The notes beneath the pieces were generated by a model that searched no databases, had not been told where the DNA came from, and saw nothing but the letters and a program-made list of their open reading frames with translations. The position numbers and the translations under genes are program-made. Positions 8,171 to 15,839 of a DNA stretch of 58,137 nucleotides are shown here, piece by piece. The stretch is from an uncultured Campylobacter sp. (lineage in GTDB: Bacteria > Campylobacterota > Campylobacteria > Campylobacterales > Campylobacteraceae): positions 1 to 58,137 of the forward strand of contig NZ_CALIMS010000012.1 in the NCBI RefSeq assembly GCF_938045345.1, in the 5' to 3' direction. Each line of letters starts with the position of its first letter. Positions within the stretch are counted from its first letter, which is position 1.

Positions 8171-9529
8171 ATGATAAATTCCAAAGTAATTTTAAGCGGC
8201 GTTTTAGCTGTTTTTATCGGCGGTTGTGCCTCAAATCAAAGTGAGGTCGAATTTAAACCTGTAGAGCATTTCAAGGACGAAAATGCAAGCTATGAAATCG
8301 ATACGCTGTGGTATAAAAAATATGGCGAATCATACCTAAATAAGCTTGTAGATCAAGCTCTTGCGAATAACTATGATCTAAAAACAGCGGCTTTAAACGT
8401 TGAGAGTGCTTATGCAAATTTAGGGCTAAGCAGGGCTGATCTTTTTCCTACGCTAAGCAGCTCGTGGAGTGCGGGCGCTAATCGCGACATAAGCACCGGC
8501 TCGAACTGGAACAAAACCTATAGCTCTGGTTTTAACGTAAGCTATGAGCTTGATCTTTTCGGCAAGATCCGCTCGGCGGTAAATGCCGAGGGCTGGAACG
8601 CTAAAGCCAGCGAGTTTGACCTTGAAAATACTCGCCTGACTCTTATAAATTCTGTCGTAAGCGGCTACTTCGAGATGCTTTATTTAAACGATTCGCTAAA
8701 ATGGACAAAACAGAATTTAAGCGATTACCGCGAGATCGAAAAAATAATCAAGGCAAAATACGATTACGGCAAGTCCGAACAGCTAGATTACAGGCAGATT
8801 CAAAATTCTATCCTAGGGCTTGAAAACAAGGTCTTAAGCATTCAAAAAAATATCGAGGATAATCATAAATATATGAGAAATCTCATCTCTTCCAGCTTGC
8901 AATTTGATGATAACACCGATTCGATAAATTCCATAGAATTCCAAGGCGTTGATCTAAATGTGCCCTACACGGCGCTTGCTAACCGTCCAGATATTAGAGC
9001 TGCGATCGCTAGGTTAAATTCCAGTTTTTATGATGAACAGACCGCTAAGTTAAATTTCTTTCCTAGCGTGAATTTGGGCGCAGGGCTTACTAACGGGCAA
9101 GGCGTGAGCGCTAACGATAGCTTCAAGCTAAATTTTTTAAGCGGCAACGTAAGCATAAGTCTGCCGTTTTTGGATTATGCGAGGGTTGAAAACCGCCTTA
9201 AAATTTCGGAGATCGCTTTTCGCAAAAACGTCGTAAATTACGAACAGACGCTCTCTAACGCTACGAATGAGGTGCTAAATTTATATAGAATTTACCAGAT
9301 CAATCTGGCTAGCCTTAAAAATTTAAGCGCTGCTTACGATGAAAAGGCGCGCATTGCCGATCTTTACGCTGCGAAATACGAAGCTGGCTCAAGTGAGCTG
9401 AAGGATATGCTAGAAGCCCGCACCGACGCCGTAAATGCCAAGATAAACGAGCTAAATCAAAGATATTTAACGCTTCAAAACGAGGCGGCGATCTATCGCG
9501 CGATGGCAGGTAAATTTAAACGCAAATGA
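8171..9529 (+). CDS. TolC/NodT-type outer-membrane efflux lipoprotein
   Basis: A 452-residue outer-membrane factor. The N-terminus is a lipoprotein signal (LAVFIGGCAS, with Cys about 19 acylated). Two repeated OEP domains follow, each rich in long helices; the characteristic YELDLFGKIR and LANRPDIRAA motifs place it in the NodT group. It would form the trimeric exit duct for the MacAB-like pump encoded upstream. A good AGGAGA ribosome binding site precedes the ATG. Its last four bases overlap the start of the small exported protein at 9526, so all four genes probably form one transcript. Confidence 0.9.
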   Translation: MINSKVILSGVLAVFIGGCASNQSEVEFKPVEHFKDENASYEIDTLWYKKYGESYLNKLVDQALANNYDLKTAALNVESAYANLGLSRADLFPTLSSSWSAGANRDISTGSNWNKTYSSGFNVSYELDLFGKIRSAVNAEGWNAKASEFDLENTRLTLINSVVSGYFEMLYLNDSLKWTKQNLSDYREIEKIIKAKYDYGKSEQLDYRQIQNSILGLENKVLSIQKNIEDNHKYMRNLISSSLQFDDNTDSINSIEFQGVDLNVPYTALANRPDIRAAIARLNSSFYDEQTAKLNFFPSVNLGAGLTNGQGVSANDSFKLNFLSGNVSISLPFLDYARVENRLKISEIAFRKNVVNYEQTLSNATNEVLNLYRIYQINLASLKNLSAAYDEKARIADLYAAKYEAGSSELKDMLEARTDAVNAKINELNQRYLTLQNEAAIYRAMAGKFKRK

Positions 9530-9879
9530 AAAAGGCTTTGATATTTTGGCTGCTTTGTGGCGCGATATTTGCTGATTCTATGGTACTAAGTGCGCAAGAT
9601 GGTGCAGTAAGCCTTGGCGCCAGCGCTTATGCTGCGGACGATAAACAATCAGAATTTGAGAAAAACCATAGTGAAATTCTGCTAAATCGTCAAAAAAATG
9701 AATTAGATCGGCAAAGCCTGCAAAATAATTTGCAACGTGAATCAAAAGGCGTAGGCGACCACGATGATTTTTCGATGAAAAAGCAGCCGATGCAAGACAT
9801 CAAGGAGCGAAACAATAAAAATGAGAAGGACTTAAAACTGCGCCGTAAAAAGCTGCAAGGCGACGCTTATCGGCGCTAG
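9526..9879 (+). CDS. Small exported charged protein of unknown function
   Basis: The 117-residue product has a signal peptide (hydrophobic IFWLLCGAIFADSMV, cleavage likely near residue 17 or later) followed by a very hydrophilic Lys/Asn/Gln/Asp-rich tail that ends in RRKKLQGDAYRR. I recognise no family. The ATG overlaps the stop of the outer-membrane efflux gene in an ATGA arrangement, so it is translationally coupled and belongs to the pump operon. A periplasmic accessory role is possible but unproven. The tail looks disordered and might be helical (ILLNRQKNELDRQSLQNNL). Confidence 0.65.
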   Translation: MKKALIFWLLCGAIFADSMVLSAQDGAVSLGASAYAADDKQSEFEKNHSEILLNRQKNELDRQSLQNNLQRESKGVGDHDDFSMKKQPMQDIKERNNKNEKDLKLRRKKLQGDAYRR

Positions 9880-9954
9880 GGCTGCTTTTGTTTATCGGTT
9901 TTTAAGTAAAGTTTCTATAAAATCTCCACTTTACATTTTCTTTAAGGAACAGTT

Positions 9955-10089
9955 ATGAAAAGAACGTACCAACCCCACAATACCCCTAAAAAGCGCACTC
10001 ACGGCTTTCGCGTCCGCATGAAAACAAAAAACGGTCGCAGAGTTTTAAGTGCAAGACGTGCTAAAGGCAGAAGAAGATTGGCTGCGTAG
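9955..10089 (+). CDS. rpmH: 50S ribosomal protein L34
   Basis: The 44-residue basic protein begins MKRTYQPHNTPKKRTHGFR and ends in RRAKGRRRLAA, the full L34 pattern with the usual length. A ribosome binding site (AAGGAAC) precedes the ATG. L34 is a late-assembly protein of the large subunit. It begins the widespread rpmH-rnpA-yidD-yidC-jag-mnmE block. The rnpA reading frame starts inside its last codons. No dnaA gene precedes it here; instead the pump operon lies upstream. Confidence 0.97.
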   Translation: MKRTYQPHNTPKKRTHGFRVRMKTKNGRRVLSARRAKGRRRLAA

Positions 10090-10412
10090 GCGAATTTACT
10101 GCGATAAGCGATAGCAGGGTTTTTTCGGAGGTTTATAAAAGTGCGGCGAAGTGGCATTGCGAATGCGCTGTTGTGTATTTTTTAGCTAGCGAAGAGCGTA
10201 AATTTAGCGCGGTCGCCAGCAAAAAAATAGGCAACGCAGTCGTGCGAAATCGCGCCAAAAGGCTTCTGCGCGCAGCGTTTTATAATCAAAAAGACGCCAT
10301 TGTTAGCGGAATTTTTATATTAATCGCAAAAAAGCAGATCATAGATATGAGTTTTGAAGAGATCGAGCGAAATTTAAAATGGGCGTTTAAAAAGATCGGC
10401 GCAGTAAAATGA
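10077..10412 (+). CDS. rnpA: Ribonuclease P protein component, with apparent AUU start
   Basis: RnpA binds RNase P RNA and helps mature tRNA 5' ends. The frame shows FSEVYKSAAKWHCE, then ASKKIGNAVVRNRAKRLLR, the family's RNA-binding signature. An in-frame GTG at 10173 would delete the conserved FSEVYK...KWHCE region. Between 10065 (after an in-frame TAA at 10062) and 10173 there is no ATG, GTG or TTG. The best candidate is ATT at 10077, inside rpmH, which gives 111 residues, close to Campylobacter RnpA; ATA at 10104 is a second option. The stop overlaps the yidD start (ATGA). The gene is certain; the start is inferred. Confidence 0.85.
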   Translation: MGCVGEFTAISDSRVFSEVYKSAAKWHCECAVVYFLASEERKFSAVASKKIGNAVVRNRAKRLLRAAFYNQKDAIVSGIFILIAKKQIIDMSFEEIERNLKWAFKKIGAVK

Positions 10413-10762
10413 AGAGATTTTTTATAGCCGTGATCGAGTTTTATCGAAAATTTATTTCGCCTTTGCTACCGCGCTGTTGCCGTTATTATCCGAGCTGTTC
10501 GGAATACGCGCTTTATGAGTTTAAGTTTAACGGCGTCTTTGGCGCGCTCTGCGCTGTAACGGCTAGAATTTTAAGATGCAATCCGCTCTTTAGCGGCGGC
10601 ATAGATTATCCGATAATCGCGCGAAATTTCAAATTTTGCGTATTTTCAAAAGCCTGCGAAGGCGGCTTTAACGCACGCGCGCAGAAATTTAAGCTTTGGT
10701 TTATACCATATAAAAAAAATAGATATTACGTCATACGACTAGGAGAAAATAGTGCTAGATAA
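10409..10762 (+). CDS. yidD: Membrane protein insertion efficiency factor YidD
   Basis: YidD is a small protein encoded next to yidC that aids insertion of membrane proteins. The 117 residues contain the family core FYRKFISPLLPRCCRYYPSCSEYALYEF with its conserved Cys pair, then ILRCNPLFSGGIDYP (the usual form is CNPxxxGGxDPVP). A C-terminal extension of about 40 residues, rich in Lys and Phe, is longer than in most YidD proteins, as in other campylobacters. The start overlaps the rnpA stop by 4 bases, and the end overlaps the start of yidC by about 11 bases, which suggests tight coupling. Confidence 0.92.
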   Translation: MKRFFIAVIEFYRKFISPLLPRCCRYYPSCSEYALYEFKFNGVFGALCAVTARILRCNPLFSGGIDYPIIARNFKFCVFSKACEGGFNARAQKFKLWFIPYKKNRYYVIRLGENSAR

Positions 10763-12395
10763 ACTTCCTCAATCAAAGCGCCTTGCTATCGCAATAGCAA
10801 CTGCGCTCATATTTTTTGTAGCTTACGATCATTTTTATTTATCAAAAATTCGCGCCGCAATAGAGGCAAACGCAACCGCGGCGCAAATCGCTCAAAAAAA
10901 TGCCGCCAAGTCCGCTCCGCAAACTACTGCCGCTGGCGTGAGCGCGCAGGGAGCGAATTTAAATACCGTAAATTCCATCTCTGCACCGTTAGTACGCGTG
11001 ATCGGTAAAGAAGCAAATTTTACGATCGACGGACTCGGTCGCATAAGCTCGTATGCGCTAAATGATGCTAAATTCCGTGACGAAAACGGCGATGCGATAA
11101 ATTTAATTGATCCTAAATCACATTCTAAACCGCTTGAGATGCGCTTCGAGGACACGGCGTTGAATGCGATGGCTTTCGATACTCCTTACAGCGCCTCATC
11201 TAATGAGCTTGACGCACGAAATGGAGAGGCTAGTGTTACGTTAAGTCAAAGTTTAGGCGCCGTTAGCATAAATAAAATTCTTACCTTTTATCCAAATGGT
11301 AGTTATAAATTGGATCTGAAGTTAAGCGGCAATGCGCGTTATTTTATCAGCCCCGGCTCGCGTCCGAACGTAGAAGTAGATAGCTATACGGTTCATGGCG
11401 TCATCGTAGGAAAACCGGGCGAAGCTGGAATTTCAGATAAAATCGCTTCATTTTTTACTGGCTCGCGAGCTATAAGCGAAAGCGTAGAAATTTTTAAAGA
11501 TGGCGATGTGGATAAAAATGAGCGAATAAGTGGCGCAAATATCGCTGCAAGCTCCGATCGCTATTATACAACGCTATTTTACGGAGAGAGCTTGAATGCG
11601 ACCGTGACTGACGCAGATAAAATTTCGCAGGTTTTCATAGGCTCGGACGGCGATCTTAGTCTTACGGGCTATATCGGCGCGAAAGATCACGCGACGCTAA
11701 GCTCGATAAATCCTGCTCTTACGCACATTATCGAATATGGCTGGTTTACCTTCATCGCCCGCCCGATGTTTAAATTTCTAAACTGGTTGCACGGCTATAT
11801 CGGTAACTGGGGCTGGTCGATCGTCGTGCTTACGCTCATTATCCGCCTAATCTTATTCCCGCTAAGCTACAAGGGAATGCTATCGATGAATAAGCTAAAA
11901 GATCTGGCGCCTAAGATGAAGGAGCTTCAGGAGAAATACAAGGACGATAAACAAAAGCTGCAGATGCATATGATGGATCTGTATAAGAAAAACGGTGCCA
12001 ATCCGATGGGCGGCTGCTTGCCAATACTGCTTCAGATACCGGTATTTTTCGCGATCTACCGCGTGCTACTTAATGCGATCGAGCTAAAGGGCGCGGAGTG
12101 GGCGCTGTGGATCCATGATCTATCGCTTAAAGATCCATATTACATCCTGCCGATTACGATGGGAATTTTGATGTTTTTACAGCAAAAGATTACGCCGACT
12201 ACGTTTACCGATCCGATGCAAGAGAAGATGATGAAATTCTTGCCGCTCATTTTTACGGTATTTTTCGTAATGTTCCCGGCGGGTCTTACGTTATACTGGA
12301 CGGTAAATAATTTCTGCTCCATTATCCAGCAATACGTCATAAACAAGGCCTTTGCTAGGCATAAACAAGCTCAAATAGCGGAGAAAAAGTCATGA
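10752..12395 (+). CDS. yidC: Membrane protein insertase YidC
   Basis: YidC inserts and folds inner-membrane proteins alone or with SecYEG. The 547-residue protein has an N-terminal membrane helix (about 12-27), a large periplasmic P1 domain (about 60-330), and the C-terminal conserved domain of five helices from about residue 340. The helix pair is joined by the cytoplasmic coiled-coil loop (MKELQEKYKDDKQKLQMHMMDLYKKNG), followed by NPMGGCLPILLQIPVFFAIY. The start is GTG at 10752 with AGGAGA upstream. An Ala-rich segment after the first helix looks like a flexible linker. Its end overlaps jag by 4 bases. Confidence 0.96.
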   Translation: MLDKLPQSKRLAIAIATALIFFVAYDHFYLSKIRAAIEANATAAQIAQKNAAKSAPQTTAAGVSAQGANLNTVNSISAPLVRVIGKEANFTIDGLGRISSYALNDAKFRDENGDAINLIDPKSHSKPLEMRFEDTALNAMAFDTPYSASSNELDARNGEASVTLSQSLGAVSINKILTFYPNGSYKLDLKLSGNARYFISPGSRPNVEVDSYTVHGVIVGKPGEAGISDKIASFFTGSRAISESVEIFKDGDVDKNERISGANIAASSDRYYTTLFYGESLNATVTDADKISQVFIGSDGDLSLTGYIGAKDHATLSSINPALTHIIEYGWFTFIARPMFKFLNWLHGYIGNWGWSIVVLTLIIRLILFPLSYKGMLSMNKLKDLAPKMKELQEKYKDDKQKLQMHMMDLYKKNGANPMGGCLPILLQIPVFFAIYRVLLNAIELKGAEWALWIHDLSLKDPYYILPITMGILMFLQQKITPTTFTDPMQEKMMKFLPLIFTVFFVMFPAGLTLYWTVNNFCSIIQQYVINKAFARHKQAQIAEKKS

Positions 12396-13147
12396 TAATT
12401 GAAGCAGAAAATTTAAAAGACGCATATAATAAAGCAGCAGCTGAGCTTGGATGCTCAGTAACGCAGCTTAACGTGCGCGTCTTGCAGCATCCAAGCGGTG
12501 GATTTTTGGGCTTTTTTAAAAAAAATGCTATTATAGAAGCGGTTTTGGAAGGGGAAAAATTTAGTGAAAATCCGGAATTTAACGCCTCTCAAAACAAAAC
12601 CGGCAAAGCGGAGAAAAAGCAGAGCGACAAATCAGAGTCTCAAAGTCCTCGCACCACGCATTCTAAACATCGCAAAGAAAAGCAAAAGGGCGTTGTGACG
12701 GATGAAATTCTATCCGATATCAAAGAGAAGCTATCTGCGCTTTTTAGATCAAGCGAGTTTAATATCGAAGTTAGCGATGTTAGCAAAATAGACGAAAATA
12801 CCGTCTATATCAAGCTACAAGGCGAGGATAGCGCGCTTTTGATAGGCAAAGAGGGGCACCGCTACAAGGCACTTTCGTATATGATTTATAACTGGATCAG
12901 CATTAGATATGATCTTGCTGTGGTTTTTGAAATCGCGGAATTTTTACAAAATCAAGAACGATTTATCGATTCTTATGTAAATGCGCTCGTGGAGCGCTCT
13001 GGAAATGAGCGTATCGTCACGAAGGCTTTTGACGGTGCATTTATCAAAATCGTAGCCGACAAGCTAAAACAAGCATATCCAGATCGTTTCGTGGGCATCA
13101 AATCCACGCGTAGCGGCAAAATCGTCATCGTAGACGAAAAAAGCTAA
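12392..13147 (+). CDS. jag: Jag/KhpB-type RNA-binding protein
   Basis: The 251 residues split into the Jag_N domain (1-50, ending LGFFKKNAIIEAVLEG), a hydrophilic Lys/Ser/Gln linker (about 55-105), a KH domain with LIGKEGHRYKALSYM, and a C-terminal R3H domain (SGNERIVTKAF). Such proteins bind RNA and are tied to cell-division control in Gram-positives; in epsilonproteobacteria the role is not established. It overlaps yidC by 4 bases and precedes mnmE by 2 bases, the standard arrangement in many bacteria. The linker composition is normal for the family. Confidence 0.93.
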   Translation: MIIEAENLKDAYNKAAAELGCSVTQLNVRVLQHPSGGFLGFFKKNAIIEAVLEGEKFSENPEFNASQNKTGKAEKKQSDKSESQSPRTTHSKHRKEKQKGVVTDEILSDIKEKLSALFRSSEFNIEVSDVSKIDENTVYIKLQGEDSALLIGKEGHRYKALSYMIYNWISIRYDLAVVFEIAEFLQNQERFIDSYVNALVERSGNERIVTKAFDGAFIKIVADKLKQAYPDRFVGIKSTRSGKIVIVDEKS

Positions 13148-13149
13148 TC

Positions 13150-14898
13150 GTGAGCGAGACTATCGCCGCTATCGCTACGGCTCACGGCATCGGCGGAATT
13201 TGCATAGTTAGAATTTCAGGCGAGGAAGCGCTATCTATCGCTCTAAGCCTTTCACATCGCAGTTTTTTGCGACCTCGCTATGCTACGCTTGTGAATCTTT
13301 TTGACGCGAGCGGCGAAGCGTTCGGCGAGGCGATTTTGATATATTTTAAGGCTCCGCATAGCTTTACCGGCGAGGATGTCGTAGAAGTGCAGACCCACGG
13401 CGGCTTTACGGCTTCATCCTTGGCATTAGATGCCGTACTGGCTCTGGGTGCGCGCATAGCAAATCCGGGTGAGTTTAGTAAGCGAGCGTTTTTAAACGGC
13501 AAAATGGATCTTAGCAAAGCCGAAGCCATAAGCGATCTTATAAATTCGCGCTCGCAAAGTGCGGCTAAAATTTTAGCTAGAAACCTGCGCGGCGAGCTAG
13601 CAGACTTCGTCGCAAATCTGCGCGCGGCTCTGGTTAAGACGCTAGCTTTTGTCGAGGTTTGCATCGACTACGCAGAGGACGATCTGCCTTCTGATGTGCT
13701 GCAAAGCTCGCAAAAGATGCTGGATGAAAATATAAAAAGCCTGGGAAAAATCACTCGCATCAGCCGCAGCCGAAGAGGGCTAATCGAGGGCTTTAAAGTA
13801 GCGATTGTGGGTAAGCCTAATGTCGGTAAATCAAGCATTTTAAACTCTATGCTGAGCTTTAGTCGCGCTATCGTGAGCGACGAAGCGGGCACTACGCGCG
13901 ATCTCATCGAAGAAAGCCTGCAGATAGGCACTCATCTAATCCGTATAGTCGATACTGCAGGTATCAGACACAGCGGCTCAAAGCTCGAAAGTATCGGCAT
14001 TTCATATTCGCTTCGCGCTGCAAGCGAGGCGGACGTGATTTTGGCAGTGTTTGACGCAAGCCGCGAATGGGATGCTGAGGACGCGCAGATCCTAAAAATA
14101 TTGCGCGAACAAAAAGGCAAAAAAATCATCTACGTTTTAAATAAATGCGACTTGCCGCGTAAATTTCATCCTAGCGCGGAGGATCTTGGCGAGGATTTAG
14201 AGGCTTTTTCTGAAAAAAATTTCACAGCCGAAAATCCCATATCAGAGAATTTCACAGCCGAAAATTTAAAGCAAAGTCGGACCTGCGACGCTTCTTTAAA
14301 TTCCTGCGCGCAGAATTTAAAAGCTAAAAATTTAAAGCGTGACTTAAGCGCGCAAAATTCTATTTTCACGAATTTCGCGCCTACAGGCCAAATAACTCCT
14401 GCGAATTCCATAAATCTGGTGGGGCAGAATTACGCCGCAAAAGCGGGACTAGTGGCACCAAATACCGAGCGCGCTACTGCAAGCTGTGCTGCGGGGAATT
14501 TTACTCAGGATGATTCCAAACAAAATTCTGCAAATTCCATCGCGCCTAGTAGCTCTGCAATAAATTCCGCTGGGCAAAATACCCAGGCAAATTCCATTTT
14601 TGCGCCGCTTGAAATTTCTGCAAACGAGGGCGTGGATAAAATTTTAACCGCGCTTGAGAGCTACTTAAATTCTCAAAATTTCGATGGCCTTATGCTAAGC
14701 AACGAGCGGCAAATTCTATCTTGCGAGAGCGCGCTTGCGGCTCTTAAAAATGCGAGCGAGCGCCTGGCTTGCGGCGAACTTGAGCTTTTTGCATTTGAGA
14801 TAAATCGCGCGATTGAGGCGATTGCACGTATTTCGCGTCCATTTGAGCGAGACGAAATTCTAGACGAAATGTTTAGCAATTTTTGCCTCGGTAAATAG
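13150..14898 (+). CDS. mnmE: tRNA-modification GTPase MnmE with a large insertion in the G domain
   Basis: With MnmG, MnmE installs the cmnm5 group on wobble uridine 34 of tRNAs. The N-terminal tetrahydrofolate-binding domain (IAAIATAHGIGGICIVRISG), the G1 motif GKPNVGKSS (about residue 220), DTAG, the G4 motif NKCD (about 330) and the terminal CLGK motif are all present. The protein has 582 residues against about 445-455 in the family. The excess is an Asn/Ser/Ala-rich insertion at about 340-486, between G4 and the G5-like ISANEG. Its DNA repeats AATTC/AATTTC and includes two copies of AATTTCACAGCCGAAAAT. The start is GTG. Confidence 0.93.
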   Translation: MSETIAAIATAHGIGGICIVRISGEEALSIALSLSHRSFLRPRYATLVNLFDASGEAFGEAILIYFKAPHSFTGEDVVEVQTHGGFTASSLALDAVLALGARIANPGEFSKRAFLNGKMDLSKAEAISDLINSRSQSAAKILARNLRGELADFVANLRAALVKTLAFVEVCIDYAEDDLPSDVLQSSQKMLDENIKSLGKITRISRSRRGLIEGFKVAIVGKPNVGKSSILNSMLSFSRAIVSDEAGTTRDLIEESLQIGTHLIRIVDTAGIRHSGSKLESIGISYSLRAASEADVILAVFDASREWDAEDAQILKILREQKGKKIIYVLNKCDLPRKFHPSAEDLGEDLEAFSEKNFTAENPISENFTAENLKQSRTCDASLNSCAQNLKAKNLKRDLSAQNSIFTNFAPTGQITPANSINLVGQNYAAKAGLVAPNTERATASCAAGNFTQDDSKQNSANSIAPSSSAINSAGQNTQANSIFAPLEISANEGVDKILTALESYLNSQNFDGLMLSNERQILSCESALAALKNASERLACGELELFAFEINRAIEAIARISRPFERDEILDEMFSNFCLGK

Positions 14899-14928
14899 CG
14901 TTTTAGCTACTAATTAGCCAAAATTCAA

Positions 14929-14934
14929 TATAAT
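14929..14934 (+). promoter_or_regulatory. -10 element for the LOS cluster
   Basis: A perfect TATAAT lies 23 bases before the waaM start codon in the short mnmE-waaM gap, followed by CTCGC and an AAAACGAGG ribosome-binding region. No clear -35 hexamer is seen, which is normal for Campylobacter housekeeping promoters. Confidence 0.55.
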
Positions 14935-14957
14935 CTCGCATTTAAAACGAGGTCTTT

Positions 14958-15839
14958 ATGAAGGAAAAAATCCAATATTTTTTGGCGCTGGGTCTGATAA
15001 AATTTGCAAAATTCGCGCCGAAAAGCTTCATATTCGCATTTTTCGATAAGCTCGCACTTTTCGCATCGTGGAAGCTTAGTAGGCGCGTTAAAGTCGCGCA
15101 GGATAACCTTCGCGCCGCCTATCCGCAAAAAAGCGAAAGTGAGCTTCACGCTCTTGCGATCGAGAATTTTCGCAGTATCGCTAGGACGCTTACTGATACG
15201 CTTTTATTTTACAATGGCAGACTAAAATTTGATGATCTGATTTCAAACGGCGAGCAGGCGCTAGAGCGCGTCCGAGAGCTAAAAGGTGATAATCCGCACG
15301 GGATTTTATTTTTTACGGCGCATTTTGGAAATTGGGAAATTCTAGCTAATTTTTTCGGCGCCAATGGCTTTCCTGTCTCGGTAGTCGGGCGTCGCAGCGA
15401 TAATGAGTTGATTGAAGAGCGGCTCGTGGCGCCGTTTCGCGAGCGCTACGGCAACGACCTCATTTACAAGGACGATGCGATGCGCAGACTCGTGCAGGCG
15501 CTAAAGCAGGGGCGCAACGTAGGCATTCTGCCCGATCAAAAGCCAGGCCCTAAAAATAGCCTGATTACGACTTTTTTTGGACGGCAGTGCTACACCACGA
15601 AGACCATCGCGTCGCTTTATTTGAAATTTTGCCCCGTGCTGATACCCATTTTTGCGCGTCGCGGAGAGGATGATCGCTATGAGATCGTGATCAAGGATTT
15701 CCCGCCGCTACCTGAAGGGCTAAATAAGGACGAAGCCGAGCTATTTATCACGCAAAAGTGCAACGACATTTTCGAAGAGGTTGTGCGAACCGCGCCGCAG
15801 CAGTGGTTTTGGATACACAAACGTTGGAAGATGGACTGA
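14958..15839 (+). CDS. waaM: Lipid A biosynthesis lauroyl/myristoyl acyltransferase (HtrB/WaaM type)
   Basis: The enzyme transfers a secondary acyl chain to lipid A at the inner membrane. The 293-residue protein has an N-terminal hydrophobic region, the catalytic HFGNWE motif (HX4E, about residues 116-121), and LPDQKPGPKNSLITTFFG, the second conserved acyltransferase block. In Campylobacter this gene opens the core LOS cluster, and here too sugar-transfer genes follow directly. Its TGA overlaps the ATG of the next gene by one base (TGATG). Confidence 0.92.
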   Translation: MKEKIQYFLALGLIKFAKFAPKSFIFAFFDKLALFASWKLSRRVKVAQDNLRAAYPQKSESELHALAIENFRSIARTLTDTLLFYNGRLKFDDLISNGEQALERVRELKGDNPHGILFFTAHFGNWEILANFFGANGFPVSVVGRRSDNELIEERLVAPFRERYGNDLIYKDDAMRRLVQALKQGRNVGILPDQKPGPKNSLITTFFGRQCYTTKTIASLYLKFCPVLIPIFARRGEDDRYEIVIKDFPPLPEGLNKDEAELFITQKCNDIFEEVVRTAPQQWFWIHKRWKMD

